Assembly (NCBI RefSeq): GCF_003862485.1
Contig: NZ_RRCM01000002.1
Location: 275,818 to 339,817, forward strand
Direction: 5' to 3'
Source: Lachnoanaerobaculum orale
GTDB lineage: Bacteria > Bacillota > Clostridia > Lachnospirales > Lachnospiraceae
DNA: 64,000 bases
Made by a program: the position numbers and the translations under genes. Of the stretch, positions 30,288 to 39,331 are shown piece after piece. Positions within the stretch are counted from its first letter, which is position 1; every line of letters begins with the position of its first letter. The notes below the pieces were generated by a model, which was given only the letters and a program-made list of their open reading frames with translations, had not been told where the DNA came from and did not search any database.

Positions 30288-30316
30288 ATTGTATTTCAAA
30301 TGACTATATTTGTAAA
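30288..30316 (-). promoter_or_regulatory. Promoter of the toxin-antitoxin operon
   Basis: On the minus strand: TTTACA (30316-30311), 17-bp spacer, TACAAT (30293-30288), about 25 bp before the antitoxin start. Confidence 0.65.
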
Positions 30317-30355
30317 GCATAATTAAGTATTATTCTAACTATATATCTTAAAATT

Positions 30356-30381
30356 AAAAAAGAGGCCACGTTTGTGACCTC
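30356..30381 (-). terminator. Terminator of surface protein gene 2
   Basis: GAGGTCAC-AAAC-GTGGCCTC (8 pairs) followed by TTTTTT on the minus strand, right after the stop codon. Confidence 0.85.
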
Positions 30382-30387
30382 ATTCTT

Positions 30388-33300
30388 TTATTTTTTCTTT
30401 CTAAACCTTAACAAAGCCGATAAAGATATTATAAGCATCATCATATAGATGTATGTCTTATTCTCATCTGCCGTCTTCGGCACAGGCAGCTTTTTGGCTT
30501 TGTTCTCATCCTGTGGTACTACCATATTCGCCTTCTTTTTAGGCTCCTGTGTTACAGGGTTTTGATTTGTCGGGTTTTCATCCCTCTTATCAATGGTTGC
30601 ATTATCTATAAGTTTTATCGTCTTTGCAGGTCTTAGTGTTGAATCTGATGATGATCCTCCTCTACTTGTATTTGACCTTGTAGCTATTGATGATGTGGCT
30701 ATTCCCGGTCTTATAATAAAGTCACTGTTCCAGTCTCTAGGGTCTGCTATATTACTTGGTGTCGCCGGTACAGGCTCTCCGGGTGTGATTACCACACTTG
30801 GATCTTTTCGGTATACATAGGTTATTTCCTGTGCTCCCTCTTTGAATATTCCGTCATTTACACTTTGATCAGGTAATCCGAGTATTCCGAAGTTTACTCC
30901 TTCCACCATTGTAAAGTGATATCCTGCAATCTCAGCAGCACTTGTTGTAAACGGCAATCCGAGTTTCTTACTTCCGTCTAAGATATCATCATTTTTTATC
31001 CTTAGATGTGCGGTATTTACATAATGTATTGTTACATTTCCTGCGTTCTTTCTTCCATACATATAAGTAACCGTCTGCTCTTCATCGGTAAATACTCCGT
31101 CTTTATTGGCAGGCATACTTATAAGGTCATGGAACTCCACATTCTCAGGCTCTGTAGTATATGCAAGTCCAAGCTTTTTATTTCCATCAAGTATCTTAGG
31201 CTCTGCAAGGTTAACTCCGCTGTCACCGTCTATATAGAATACTTTTACACTTCCTGCATTCTTTCTTCTGTATACATATGTAACAGTCTGCTCATTCTCA
31301 CTAAATACTCCGCTTGCATTACCCGGCATACTTACAAGCTCATAGTGAGTTATACTCTTTGCTACTGTATTATATGGCAATCCCGCATTCTCTACTCCCG
31401 ATAATACTTCACTGTTTGCAAGCTCATTTCCTTCTTCATCCACATATACCGCTTTTACACTTCCTGCATTCTTTCTTCTGTAGATATAGTCTACAGTCTG
31501 TGGCAAGGTAGTATATACTCCGTCTTTATTTGAAGGAATCGTATCTATCTCAAAGTAATCAATATCCGCTGCATTTGTTGTATATGTAAGTCCAAGCTTT
31601 CCGCTTCCGTCAAGTACTTCTCTTTGTATAAGCTCGCTTCCGTCATACTTTGAAAGATGACGTACCACTACATCTCCTGCATTCTTTCTTGTGTACTCAT
31701 AGTTTACTACCTGTTCTCCTACTGTAAAGATTCCGTTTGCATTGGCAGGCACGCTGACCAAATCGTAGAAGTTTATATTCTCACTGTTTGTAGTATAAGC
31801 AAGCCCCAGTTTTCTGCTTCCGTCAAGTACACTTGGGCTGTGCAGTACCTCTCCGGTTCCGGCTTCTATATGATTTACTTTTACACTTCCTGCATCTTTT
31901 CTTCTGTATACATACTCTACCAATACATTACTGTGTGAGAATGTTCCCGACTTATTGGCAGGGATACTTATCAGGTCGTAGTTATCAAATGTCTTTGCTT
32001 CAGTGTCGTAGGCAACTCCCAGCATTCCCACTCCGCTTTGTCCTACAAGCGGATGAAGCTCATGTCCGTCGGCCTCATCTTTATAAGTAGCTATTACGTT
32101 TCCTGCAGTCTCCCTTTGATAAAGATATGTGACTATGATATCACTTCCTGCAGTATATACTCCGTTTGCATTGGCAGGTATTCCACCAAACAGCTCGTAG
32201 TTTGGAAGGTCTGTAGAGTTCTTTGCCTGTGTGGTGTAGGCAAGTCCAAGCTTTCTGCTTCCGTCCAAGAATTCTTCAGGTGCAAGAGGGGCATTGGTTA
32301 TTGCATCCAGATGTCTTACTCTTACATTTCCTGCATCCTTTCTTCTGTACTTATATTCTACAAGCACCGAAGTATTTCCGAAGTTTCCACTCTTATTACT
32401 TGGAACTGCTGTCAAATCATAGTTGGTAAAACTCTTTTGGTCCGTATCATAAGGCAGGCCAAGCTTTCTTGCTCCGCTTTGCACCTCAGGAGCGTGAAGT
32501 GCGGTATTTGTATCAACATCTACATAGGTTGCCGTTACGTCTCCGGCATTCTGTCTTCTGTACTTATATTCTACAAGTATATCTCCCAAAGCAAAGTTTC
32601 CTGCTTTATTAGTAGGTACAGCAATCAGGTCATAGTTTACAAAACTCTTTTGATCCGTATCATAAGGCAGTCCAAGTTTTCTGCTTCCGTCCTGTTCTAT
32701 GGCTGCATGAAGAGTTGCTCCCGTATCTGCATCAACATAGGTTGCAGTTACCTTTCCGGCATCATTTCTTCTGTACTTATATTCTACAAGTATATTTCCT
32801 GAAGCAAAGTTTCCTGACTTGTTTGTAGGTAGTGCTATAAGTGTATAATTTGTAAAGCTCTTTACATCGGTATCGTATGCAAGTCCACGTTTACCTGCTC
32901 CGTTTTGTACTTCAGGAGTATGCAGTGCGGTATTTGTATCGACATCCACATAGGTTGCAGTTACGTCACCTGCATTCTGCCTCTTATAATAATAAGTGAT
33001 TGTAATCTGTGATGCAGTATACACTCCGCTGTCATTTGTAGGCAGGTTTGTTGTATCAAGATCATAATATGTAATGTTCTCCGGACTTTCAGAATAGTTA
33101 AGTCCAAGCTTTTTCGTTCCGTCCAATACCTTTTGAGCGTGAACAGGATTGTTTGTTCCCGTTTCAAGATACTTGACAGTTATATTTCCCGCATTCTTCC
33201 TTCTATAGAAGTAATCCACTATCTGCGGCTGCAAAGTATATGTTCCGTTTTTATTTGTAGGCTGTGCTACCAACTCATAGTTTGTAATACTTTCTTCACC

Positions 33301-36300
33301 TGTAGTATAGTTTAATCCGAACTTGTTTGCTCCAGGAAGTACCAACGTTGTGGCAAGCTCTGTTGTAGTATTCTCTTCATAGTGATGTACAGTCACATTG
33401 CCTGCATTCTTTCTTACATAGTAATAGGTTACCGTAGTGTCGTTATCTCCGTACTCTCCGTCCTTATTTGTAGGCAGCGGTGTCTCAGCCTCATAATAGG
33501 TATCCGTTACAGGAGAGGTCGTATAAGGTGTCCACCTTGGCATCCTTACGGTTGTTGTAGGCGATAGCTCAGTGTTGTCCTCTCTTTTTATATGCTTTAC
33601 TATAAGGTTTGAGTATACTGTCTTTAATCCTAAGTTTTCTATCTTGGTGTTGTCAGTCCTTGTAAGTGATACATCCACCACTGCCCAGTGCATGTTCGGG
33701 ACAGGATTTTCGTTTTCCTTAAGCTTTGAAGGCAATACCTCATAGCTTGAAAACTCATTTCCTATCTTTGTTACTGTACTTGTGTTTAAAGGTCTTATTG
33801 TGTCTCCCGGGAAGGTCTCTATATACACCTTATAATCTCCGGCATTACTTATTTTATTCTTAAATGTATAATTACCGTTTGCATCCGTAAATACCGTATC
33901 CACCACTGTAGGTGTTCCGTTTTCCATCTTTACAAGTCTTACAGGCTTATTTGCTCCTACAAAATCTCCGGTATTGAACTCATTGTTCTCATCCACATCG
34001 TAATAAACTTTACCTGATATAAGATATTTATTTATGCCCACCTTTGATACTGTCGACTCTGATGCACCTGTTAAGTTGTTTCCATACCATGACGCTACAG
34101 AGTTGTTGGCACTTGCATCCGCATCAAGTTCTTTAGTCTCAGGTATCTTTACGGAGTATGTAAAATCATCCGTATTTCCCGGTGTAAGCCTGTAGCTTGT
34201 ATTCATCACAGCCTTAAACATGGTGACACTTGACCAGTCTGTAACAGCCGATGCAGGTACCCAGTTTGCGCCTACATTTCCTTCAATTGTTCCGGCCGGA
34301 GCATCTGTAGAATAGTAAACACTATATCCGCTCGGTGCACTTACAGGTCCCTGCAAAACAGGATACATCTTTGAACCTCGGCTTACATAGTTTCCGCTGT
34401 CATCCTTTACTATCGCCTTATCATTGGCATATGGGAGGATGTCCATGATATTAACCGCCGATGCATTGTCAATGGAATTATTCCATGCAGATAATTTGTA
34501 CTCTACAATATCTCCCTTTTCCGCTTTTATAATACTCTTATATGCAGTATCTGTAGCAAGCTTTTGTTTCTTTGTAAGGATAACCGCTCTTGGCGGTACG
34601 AAGTTAAACTTAAAAGAAAGGTATGAAAGCCTGTCATTTCTATTTCCGTTATTATTCGCATCGTATTTATCAAGGAAGCTTATACCCCTTTGTGCGTTAT
34701 CAACGGTAGAAGAGTAAACCGTATTCGGATCGGTTCCGCTTGCATCGGTTGAGTTGTTATCCCAGCTTAGGAACGACTCCACGGTATGCTCACCCTCACT
34801 AAGTGCAGTTGTCGGCTTGAAAGTATAATACATTCTGTCCACACCGCTAAACGTACCCGGAACCTTCGGCAATGTAAAGTTGTTCAAATCAAAGACATAG
34901 GCTGTCTTACCTGTACCCTTATAATCATCTATTCTCTGCGGTGTGGTATCTAAAGTAAATCTGTACTTCGCCTGATAGCTATGGTGTAGTGCACTGCTGA
35001 ACTCAAGCTCAGGGTCTACCAGGAATATAAGCTTGGCATTGTCTACCGTTCTGTCCGCATTCAGATATGAATTATAATTTGTGTATACATGATAAAGTAC
35101 ATTATCTCCTAACTGAACATTTGTGACATTAGGGTTACCGTTGACATTTTGAGAATGCGGAAGCAGTTCAAGTCTCGCATAATTCTTTCCGTAATGTCTT
35201 CTAACAAGCTGTGACCTCAAGCTTGTACCGCTGCTTGAGAGCGCTTCTCCGGTATTGTATACGGTGGCATATGTGTTGGTTGTATTTATTCTGTTTTGGA
35301 TAGCTGTCACCACCGGAGCTGTAAGCTTACTTTCTACAAATAATCCTACTGCATACTCTCCATATCCCGAAATAGTTATATCATCATCAAAATCAAGTCT
35401 TATTGACTTATAGTGCTTAGGCGTAATGGTATTTTCGGTATTCCACTTATAATACTCATCATAATTGTTCACGGCGGTATAAGGTATATCAGTAGCAATC
35501 ACGTCCTCTGTATTGTCATCATTTATACCTATAAGCTTGTTGTGAGAAAGCTTTGCAAGGTTTGCGGCGTCAAACATCGACTCAAACACCCTGATTCCGT
35601 ATCCTTGGAAATCCACATTCTCATGCGGAGTGTCCTTTATGGACCTGAAACTTGTAGTGGAGCCTGTTACATTACCCGCTCCCCAGTACTGTGATACATT
35701 TATAAGCCATTTATCCTTACCGTCATTATCACCAAGATTTGTATATAAATCTCCTGATGCATATGCTTTTAATTGACCGTTTTCATTAGTTTCAGGAAAT
35801 ACGTTTCTCTTAGTAAGATACAGCTTTTGTGTGTACTTATATGACTTATGAACTTTAGTCTTTCTCTCTGTACTGAGGTCCACAGTGCCGTCATCATTTA
35901 CAAGGTAATTGGTCTGCGGTATAAAAACATCAGTATAACTGTTTTCATTTACAGTTTGTGTACCGTCATACTTTATTGTAAACTTGAACATATAGCTTGG
36001 CGAACCGGAATTTGCTATCGTATCTTTTGTAATAGTGTGATTCACCGGGTCATAGGTCCAGTCACTATTGTCAGGCAGACTCGGATCCCATATCATACCC
36101 GGAAGCAATGACAAAACGGTTCTTTTTTTCCTTCTGTCCACACCATAGTTATAACCGGTTACCTCAGTATCATTTACATGCTTTTTTCCGTTTTGAGCAT
36201 AACTGTACCAAGTATCTGTAAACCCGTTCTTTAGATGTGTATGAGTGGCATCTGTTTGGTCGTCTGTTACCTGAACATAAGTGTCACTCCACCCCTTAGT

Positions 36301-36855
36301 CCAACCTCTTATTGTTCCGTCATCATTACTGTTAATACCAAATACATAGGTCTGTGCTGTAATCTGTTTGCTTGAATTTGCAAGCTCCACACCGTCTTTT
36401 GTAAAAAGTCTTGTTTCAATGGTAGCTGTCTCACCGTTTGCAAATTTACCGTTTATCATGGAAATTCTAAACGGATTTCCTATTCTCGGTCCCGGTGAGA
36501 GCATATTGTAAACTATTTTGACCTTCCAATATGTGGCATCATTTGTCAATGTGGCACTTTTTATAGTATTGGATCTGAACTGATTGACATCAGGTCTGTC
36601 AAATTCATCTCTTTTCAAATACAGTATTGAATACGGCTCCGAATAAGTTCCACCTGATACGCTTACATTAAGCCAAAAAGATTCCAATCTTCCGGGCTCC
36701 GATACGGTTTGACCTGTATCGTTGTATACAATCTCCGTTGCAGTAGCTCCTGTACCTGTCGCTTTTGCTTCATTCGGATAAAAAGCAAAGGATGCCAACA
36801 GCATCAAAAACAGTACATATAAAAATAAATTAGTCTTTCTTCTCCTTACACTCAT
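30388..36855 (-). CDS. Giant MucBP-repeat surface adhesin 2 (2155 aa)
   Basis: Same length and layout as the gene at 23072-29539. Signal peptide (MSVRRRKTNLFLYVLFLMLL, ending NEAKA), a divergent N-terminal adhesin region of about 740 residues, a DUF11-like segment, an SdrD_B-like domain, thirteen MucBP repeats, and the LPVPKTAD sorting signal with membrane anchor and FRKKK tail. The N-terminal region keeps anchor segments such as LAKLSHNKLIGINDDNTE and GYGIRVFESMFDAANLAKLS but differs in most other positions, as expected for a ligand-binding part under diversifying selection. GGAGAAAGAG precedes the ATG. Sortase attachment is inferred. Confidence 0.9.
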   Translation of the reverse strand: MSVRRRKTNLFLYVLFLMLLASFAFYPNEAKATGTGATATEIVYNDTGQTVSEPGRLESFWLNVSVSGGTYSEPYSILYLKRDEFDRPDVNQFRSNTIKSATLTNDATYWKVKIVYNMLSPGPRIGNPFRISMINGKFANGETATIETRLFTKDGVELANSSKQITAQTYVFGINSNDDGTIRGWTKGWSDTYVQVTDDQTDATHTHLKNGFTDTWYSYAQNGKKHVNDTEVTGYNYGVDRRKKRTVLSLLPGMIWDPSLPDNSDWTYDPVNHTITKDTIANSGSPSYMFKFTIKYDGTQTVNENSYTDVFIPQTNYLVNDDGTVDLSTERKTKVHKSYKYTQKLYLTKRNVFPETNENGQLKAYASGDLYTNLGDNDGKDKWLINVSQYWGAGNVTGSTTSFRSIKDTPHENVDFQGYGIRVFESMFDAANLAKLSHNKLIGINDDNTEDVIATDIPYTAVNNYDEYYKWNTENTITPKHYKSIRLDFDDDITISGYGEYAVGLFVESKLTAPVVTAIQNRINTTNTYATVYNTGEALSSSGTSLRSQLVRRHYGKNYARLELLPHSQNVNGNPNVTNVQLGDNVLYHVYTNYNSYLNADRTVDNAKLIFLVDPELEFSSALHHSYQAKYRFTLDTTPQRIDDYKGTGKTAYVFDLNNFTLPKVPGTFSGVDRMYYTFKPTTALSEGEHTVESFLSWDNNSTDASGTDPNTVYSSTVDNAQRGISFLDKYDANNNGNRNDRLSYLSFKFNFVPPRAVILTKKQKLATDTAYKSIIKAEKGDIVEYKLSAWNNSIDNASAVNIMDILPYANDKAIVKDDSGNYVSRGSKMYPVLQGPVSAPSGYSVYYSTDAPAGTIEGNVGANWVPASAVTDWSSVTMFKAVMNTSYRLTPGNTDDFTYSVKIPETKELDADASANNSVASWYGNNLTGASESTVSKVGINKYLISGKVYYDVDENNEFNTGDFVGANKPVRLVKMENGTPTVVDTVFTDANGNYTFKNKISNAGDYKVYIETFPGDTIRPLNTSTVTKIGNEFSSYEVLPSKLKENENPVPNMHWAVVDVSLTRTDNTKIENLGLKTVYSNLIVKHIKREDNTELSPTTTVRMPRWTPYTTSPVTDTYYEAETPLPTNKDGEYGDNDTTVTYYYVRKNAGNVTVHHYEENTTTELATTLVLPGANKFGLNYTTGEESITNYELVAQPTNKNGTYTLQPQIVDYFYRRKNAGNITVKYLETGTNNPVHAQKVLDGTKKLGLNYSESPENITYYDLDTTNLPTNDSGVYTASQITITYYYKRQNAGDVTATYVDVDTNTALHTPEVQNGAGKRGLAYDTDVKSFTNYTLIALPTNKSGNFASGNILVEYKYRRNDAGKVTATYVDADTGATLHAAIEQDGSRKLGLPYDTDQKSFVNYDLIAVPTNKAGNFALGDILVEYKYRRQNAGDVTATYVDVDTNTALHAPEVQSGARKLGLPYDTDQKSFTNYDLTAVPSNKSGNFGNTSVLVEYKYRRKDAGNVRVRHLDAITNAPLAPEEFLDGSRKLGLAYTTQAKNSTDLPNYELFGGIPANANGVYTAGSDIIVTYLYQRETAGNVIATYKDEADGHELHPLVGQSGVGMLGVAYDTEAKTFDNYDLISIPANKSGTFSHSNVLVEYVYRRKDAGSVKVNHIEAGTGEVLHSPSVLDGSRKLGLAYTTNSENINFYDLVSVPANANGIFTVGEQVVNYEYTRKNAGDVVVRHLSKYDGSELIQREVLDGSGKLGLTYTTNAADIDYFEIDTIPSNKDGVYTTLPQTVDYIYRRKNAGSVKAVYVDEEGNELANSEVLSGVENAGLPYNTVAKSITHYELVSMPGNASGVFSENEQTVTYVYRRKNAGSVKVFYIDGDSGVNLAEPKILDGNKKLGLAYTTEPENVEFHDLISMPANKDGVFTDEEQTVTYMYGRKNAGNVTIHYVNTAHLRIKNDDILDGSKKLGLPFTTSAAEIAGYHFTMVEGVNFGILGLPDQSVNDGIFKEGAQEITYVYRKDPSVVITPGEPVPATPSNIADPRDWNSDFIIRPGIATSSIATRSNTSRGGSSSDSTLRPAKTIKLIDNATIDKRDENPTNQNPVTQEPKKKANMVVPQDENKAKKLPVPKTADENKTYIYMMMLIISLSALLRFRKKK
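30418..34444 (-). repeat. Long near-identical direct repeat, copy B
   Basis: Partner of 23105-27131. The few differences near the 3' part include codons around 31017 (TGTATT vs TGAACC) and 31510 (AGTATATAC vs TGTAAATAC). Confidence 0.85.
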
Positions 36856-36945
36856 CTCTTTCTCCTAATTTTTTAGTACACCCAAGCTGTAATATGTCGT
36901 CATATTACCAATAGTTATACTTTACATAACTTCACCTGTATATAG

Positions 36946-36963
36946 TAACATTTTTAAATGTTA
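36946..36963 (-). promoter_or_regulatory. Palindrome upstream of surface protein gene 2
   Basis: TAACATTT-TT-AAATGTTA about 90 bp before the start codon, matching the copy at 29643-29660. The rest of the 36856-37315 spacer is AT-rich, with the hairpin at 37002-37027 and the bioY control region. Confidence 0.55.
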
Positions 36964-37001
36964 AATACCAGTAAAAATGTACTAAAGAATAAACTTTCAT
37001 C

Positions 37002-37027
37002 AAAAAAGTCAAGATTTTCACCTTGAC
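37002..37027 (-). terminator. Terminator-like hairpin upstream of surface protein gene 2
   Basis: GTCAAG pairs with CTTGAC, with TTTTTT on the minus strand. No minus-strand gene lies just upstream. It occupies the same place as the toxin-antitoxin terminator relative to gene 1, so it may be a relic of the duplicated block or an insulator. Confidence 0.55.
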
Positions 37028-37198
37028 TGAATTTAAGCTCTATTTTAATATACACATTTTTTATATTTGTATTTTAATATATCTTATACACTATATACGT
37101 CGTATTATTTTCAAGTATAGTTTTAATATTATATGAGTATACTGCATTGTATTTGAAAGTTCATTCATTTTAGCGGCAATATAATATCTTTGTTCTTA

Positions 37199-37245
37199 AT
37201 GTTAACCTATAAGTATTTTTTGTTGACATTATTATATATTTATAA
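37199..37245 (+). promoter_or_regulatory. BirA-type operator and promoter of bioY
   Basis: The inverted repeat ATGTTAAC-N15-GTTGACAT (37199-37229) matches the arrangement of BirA boxes in Firmicutes (TTGTTAAC-like arms about 15 bp apart). Its right arm contains the -35 TTGACA (37224-37229); a weak -10 lies about 17 bp further. Biotin-dependent repression of bioY is inferred. Confidence 0.65.
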
Positions 37246-37315
37246 TATCATTTTCTTATGCTTGTTAAATACAAATATTTATAAGTATCAAATTTTATTT
37301 TTATAGGAGATTATT

Positions 37316-37858
37316 ATGTCAGAGACTTTTTCTGTTAGAAAAATGGCGATAATAGCACTTATGACAGCCGTATTATGTATATTGGCACCGATTTCCATAC
37401 CGGTATTTATCAGTCCGGTGCCTATCTCACTTGGTGTACTGGCCATATACCTTACAGCATATGTTCTTTCACCTGTAGACTCACTGATTTCAGTAATAAT
37501 ATTTATATTGCTTGGCACATTCGGGCTTCCGGTATTCTCAGGATATTCAGGCGGACTCTCCAAGCTTGTCGGTCCGACAGGAGGTTATATAATAGGCTTT
37601 TTATTTACAGTTTATATAAGCTCACTTTTTATACATATGAAAAAAGGTATCGTTTATGATGTAATCGGAATGATAACAGGCTTAGCTCTTTGCTACATCC
37701 TCGGCACAATATGGTTTTCACATCAGCAGGGAAAAGGCTTTATTGCATCACTGCTTTTATGTGTTGTACCTTTCCTTATAGGAGATGCCGTAAAGATTGT
37801 AGTGGCTGTTATACTTGGTACACAACTAAACAAGAGATTGACTCATCTAACTCTATAA
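37316..37858 (+). CDS. bioY: Biotin transporter BioY (ECF S component)
   Basis: 180 residues with six predicted membrane segments. The BioY signature region covers VLCILAPISIPVFISPVPIS near the N-terminus, LLGTFGLPVFSGYSGG and LVGPTGGYIIGF in the middle. BioY binds biotin and works alone or with a shared ECF energizing module, which is not in this window. TAGGAGATTATT precedes the ATG. The BirA-like operator upstream supports the assignment. Confidence 0.95.
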   Translation: MSETFSVRKMAIIALMTAVLCILAPISIPVFISPVPISLGVLAIYLTAYVLSPVDSLISVIIFILLGTFGLPVFSGYSGGLSKLVGPTGGYIIGFLFTVYISSLFIHMKKGIVYDVIGMITGLALCYILGTIWFSHQQGKGFIASLLLCVVPFLIGDAVKIVVAVILGTQLNKRLTHLTL

Positions 37859-37860
37859 GC

Positions 37861-37892
37861 AAAAATCCGTACAAAAAAGTACGGATTTTTTT
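37861..37892. terminator. Bidirectional terminator between bioY and the DUF4446 gene
   Basis: A 12-bp perfect stem AAAAATCCGTAC / GTACGGATTTTT with an A6 loop. It serves the two convergent genes. Confidence 0.92.
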
Positions 37893-38397
37893 ATCTCTCC
37901 CTATATCCCAAAGCCTGTTCCAAAACAATTTTCTCTTCATCTGAAAGTACCTGATCTGTCTGGCCGTTCTCAACTATTCTTATATAATTAAAAGTAGTTT
38001 CTCTTGAATGTATACTGTTTATTATATATCCTGAGTTTCTGTAGTTTAACATACAGAAAGCAAAGCTTAACTTTCCTCCCATTCCTTCAAATGCATCATA
38101 CTTAAGTATACCGATTTTCTGATAACATTCTCTTTGTACCTTGTTCAGTTCTCTTATAGCTTCCCTATTCAGTCTGTTCTCATTCTTCAAGCTGCGAATA
38201 TCTTTTCTCAAAAGGATTATGATATCCTCAAGATTCTTGGCGGTCTTTCCGGTCATAAAATTATCATATGATTTAAAAAGTCTTCTGTATTTTATTCTAT
38301 GCTTAACCATAGACACAAACAGTATAAAGTTAAAAATAGCTACTACCAGGATAAAGCCAAACAAAATCCTATTATCTATTGTAAAATTCATCATCAT
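37891..38397 (-). CDS. DUF4446 family protein
   Basis: 168 residues. One N-terminal membrane helix (residues about 10-30, FGFILVVAIFNFILFVSM) is followed by a coiled-coil-like segment (about 55-90). The conserved DUF4446 block then reads KIGILKYDAFEGMGGKLSFAF...INSIHSRE. Members sit next to parB in many Clostridia. The start overlaps the parB stop by one base, so it is translationally coupled. A membrane-linked role near the origin-partition complex is only suggested by this synteny. Confidence 0.85.
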   Translation of the reverse strand: MMMNFTIDNRILFGFILVVAIFNFILFVSMVKHRIKYRRLFKSYDNFMTGKTAKNLEDIIILLRKDIRSLKNENRLNREAIRELNKVQRECYQKIGILKYDAFEGMGGKLSFAFCMLNYRNSGYIINSIHSRETTFNYIRIVENGQTDQVLSDEEKIVLEQALGYRER

Positions 38398-39329
38398 TAT
38401 CCTAATGTCTTAAAAATATCCATTATTCTGTCAAGTTCAACCTGAGAATAATATTCTATTTCTATTCTTCCTTTATTTTTGTCTTTTTGATTTATATGTA
38501 CCTTGGTACCAAGTACTCCTTGAATACTGTCTTCATATTCTTTATAAAAAAGTGATAAGTCTCTGACGGTATCTTCCTTACTTGTCTCTGTTAAATCTGA
38601 AAGCTCTACATTTTTCTTCTTTGACAGTGCCTTGGCCGCTTTTTCAGTATCTCTGACACTTAAACTTCTCTTCATTATATCAAGTGCAAGCAACTCTCTT
38701 TTCCCCTCGTCCTCAAGACTTAGAAGTGCTCTGGCATGACCTGATGAAATCTGTCCGTCTATCATATACTGCTGTATATTCTTGCTGAGCTTCAATAGTC
38801 TGAGTGAATTGGTGATAGTAGAGCGATTCTTTGAAACTTTGTCAGATAGTTCTTCCTGTGTCAAATTATATTCCTCTATAAGACTCTTATACGCAAGAGC
38901 TTCTTCAATAGGATTCAAATCTGTCCTCTGTATATTCTCTATAATAGCAATTTCCTTAGCCTTTTGGTCATCATAATCCCTTACAACTACAGGAACTTCA
39001 GATAATCCTGCCGCCTGTGCCGCTCTCCAGCGTCTTTCACCTGCAACGATTTCATATCTGTTTCCGATTTTTTTCACTATAATAGGCTGCAATACTCCAT
39101 ACTGTTTTACCGATTTTGTCAATTCATCAAGGCTGTCCTTATCAAACATCTTTCTTGGCTGATTTCTGTTTGGCTCTACTAATGAAATCTTTACCATCAA
39201 TTCGCCGGCTTTTTTATTTGTATTATCATCTATATTCTTATCCACTGCCTCATCAATAGCTGTATTGGTTCCATTTATATTTCTAAGAAGAGCATCTGCG
39301 CCCTTTCCAAGTGCCATTCTCTTTGCCAT
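38397..39329 (-). CDS. parB: Chromosome-partition protein ParB (Spo0J)
   Basis: 310 residues. The N-terminal CTPase domain has the conserved NRNQPRKMFD, GERRWRA (about 100) and ENIQRTDLNPIEEA boxes. The helix-turn-helix (LTQEELSDKVSKNRSTITNSLRLLKL, about 150-175) reads parS, and a C-terminal dimer domain follows. The clustered parS sites at 41218-42983 are its likely targets. It lies 2 bp after parA. Confidence 0.96.
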   Translation of the reverse strand: MAKRMALGKGADALLRNINGTNTAIDEAVDKNIDDNTNKKAGELMVKISLVEPNRNQPRKMFDKDSLDELTKSVKQYGVLQPIIVKKIGNRYEIVAGERRWRAAQAAGLSEVPVVVRDYDDQKAKEIAIIENIQRTDLNPIEEALAYKSLIEEYNLTQEELSDKVSKNRSTITNSLRLLKLSKNIQQYMIDGQISSGHARALLSLEDEGKRELLALDIMKRSLSVRDTEKAAKALSKKKNVELSDLTETSKEDTVRDLSLFYKEYEDSIQGVLGTKVHINQKDKNKGRIEIEYYSQVELDRIMDIFKTLG

Positions 39330-39331
39330 TT

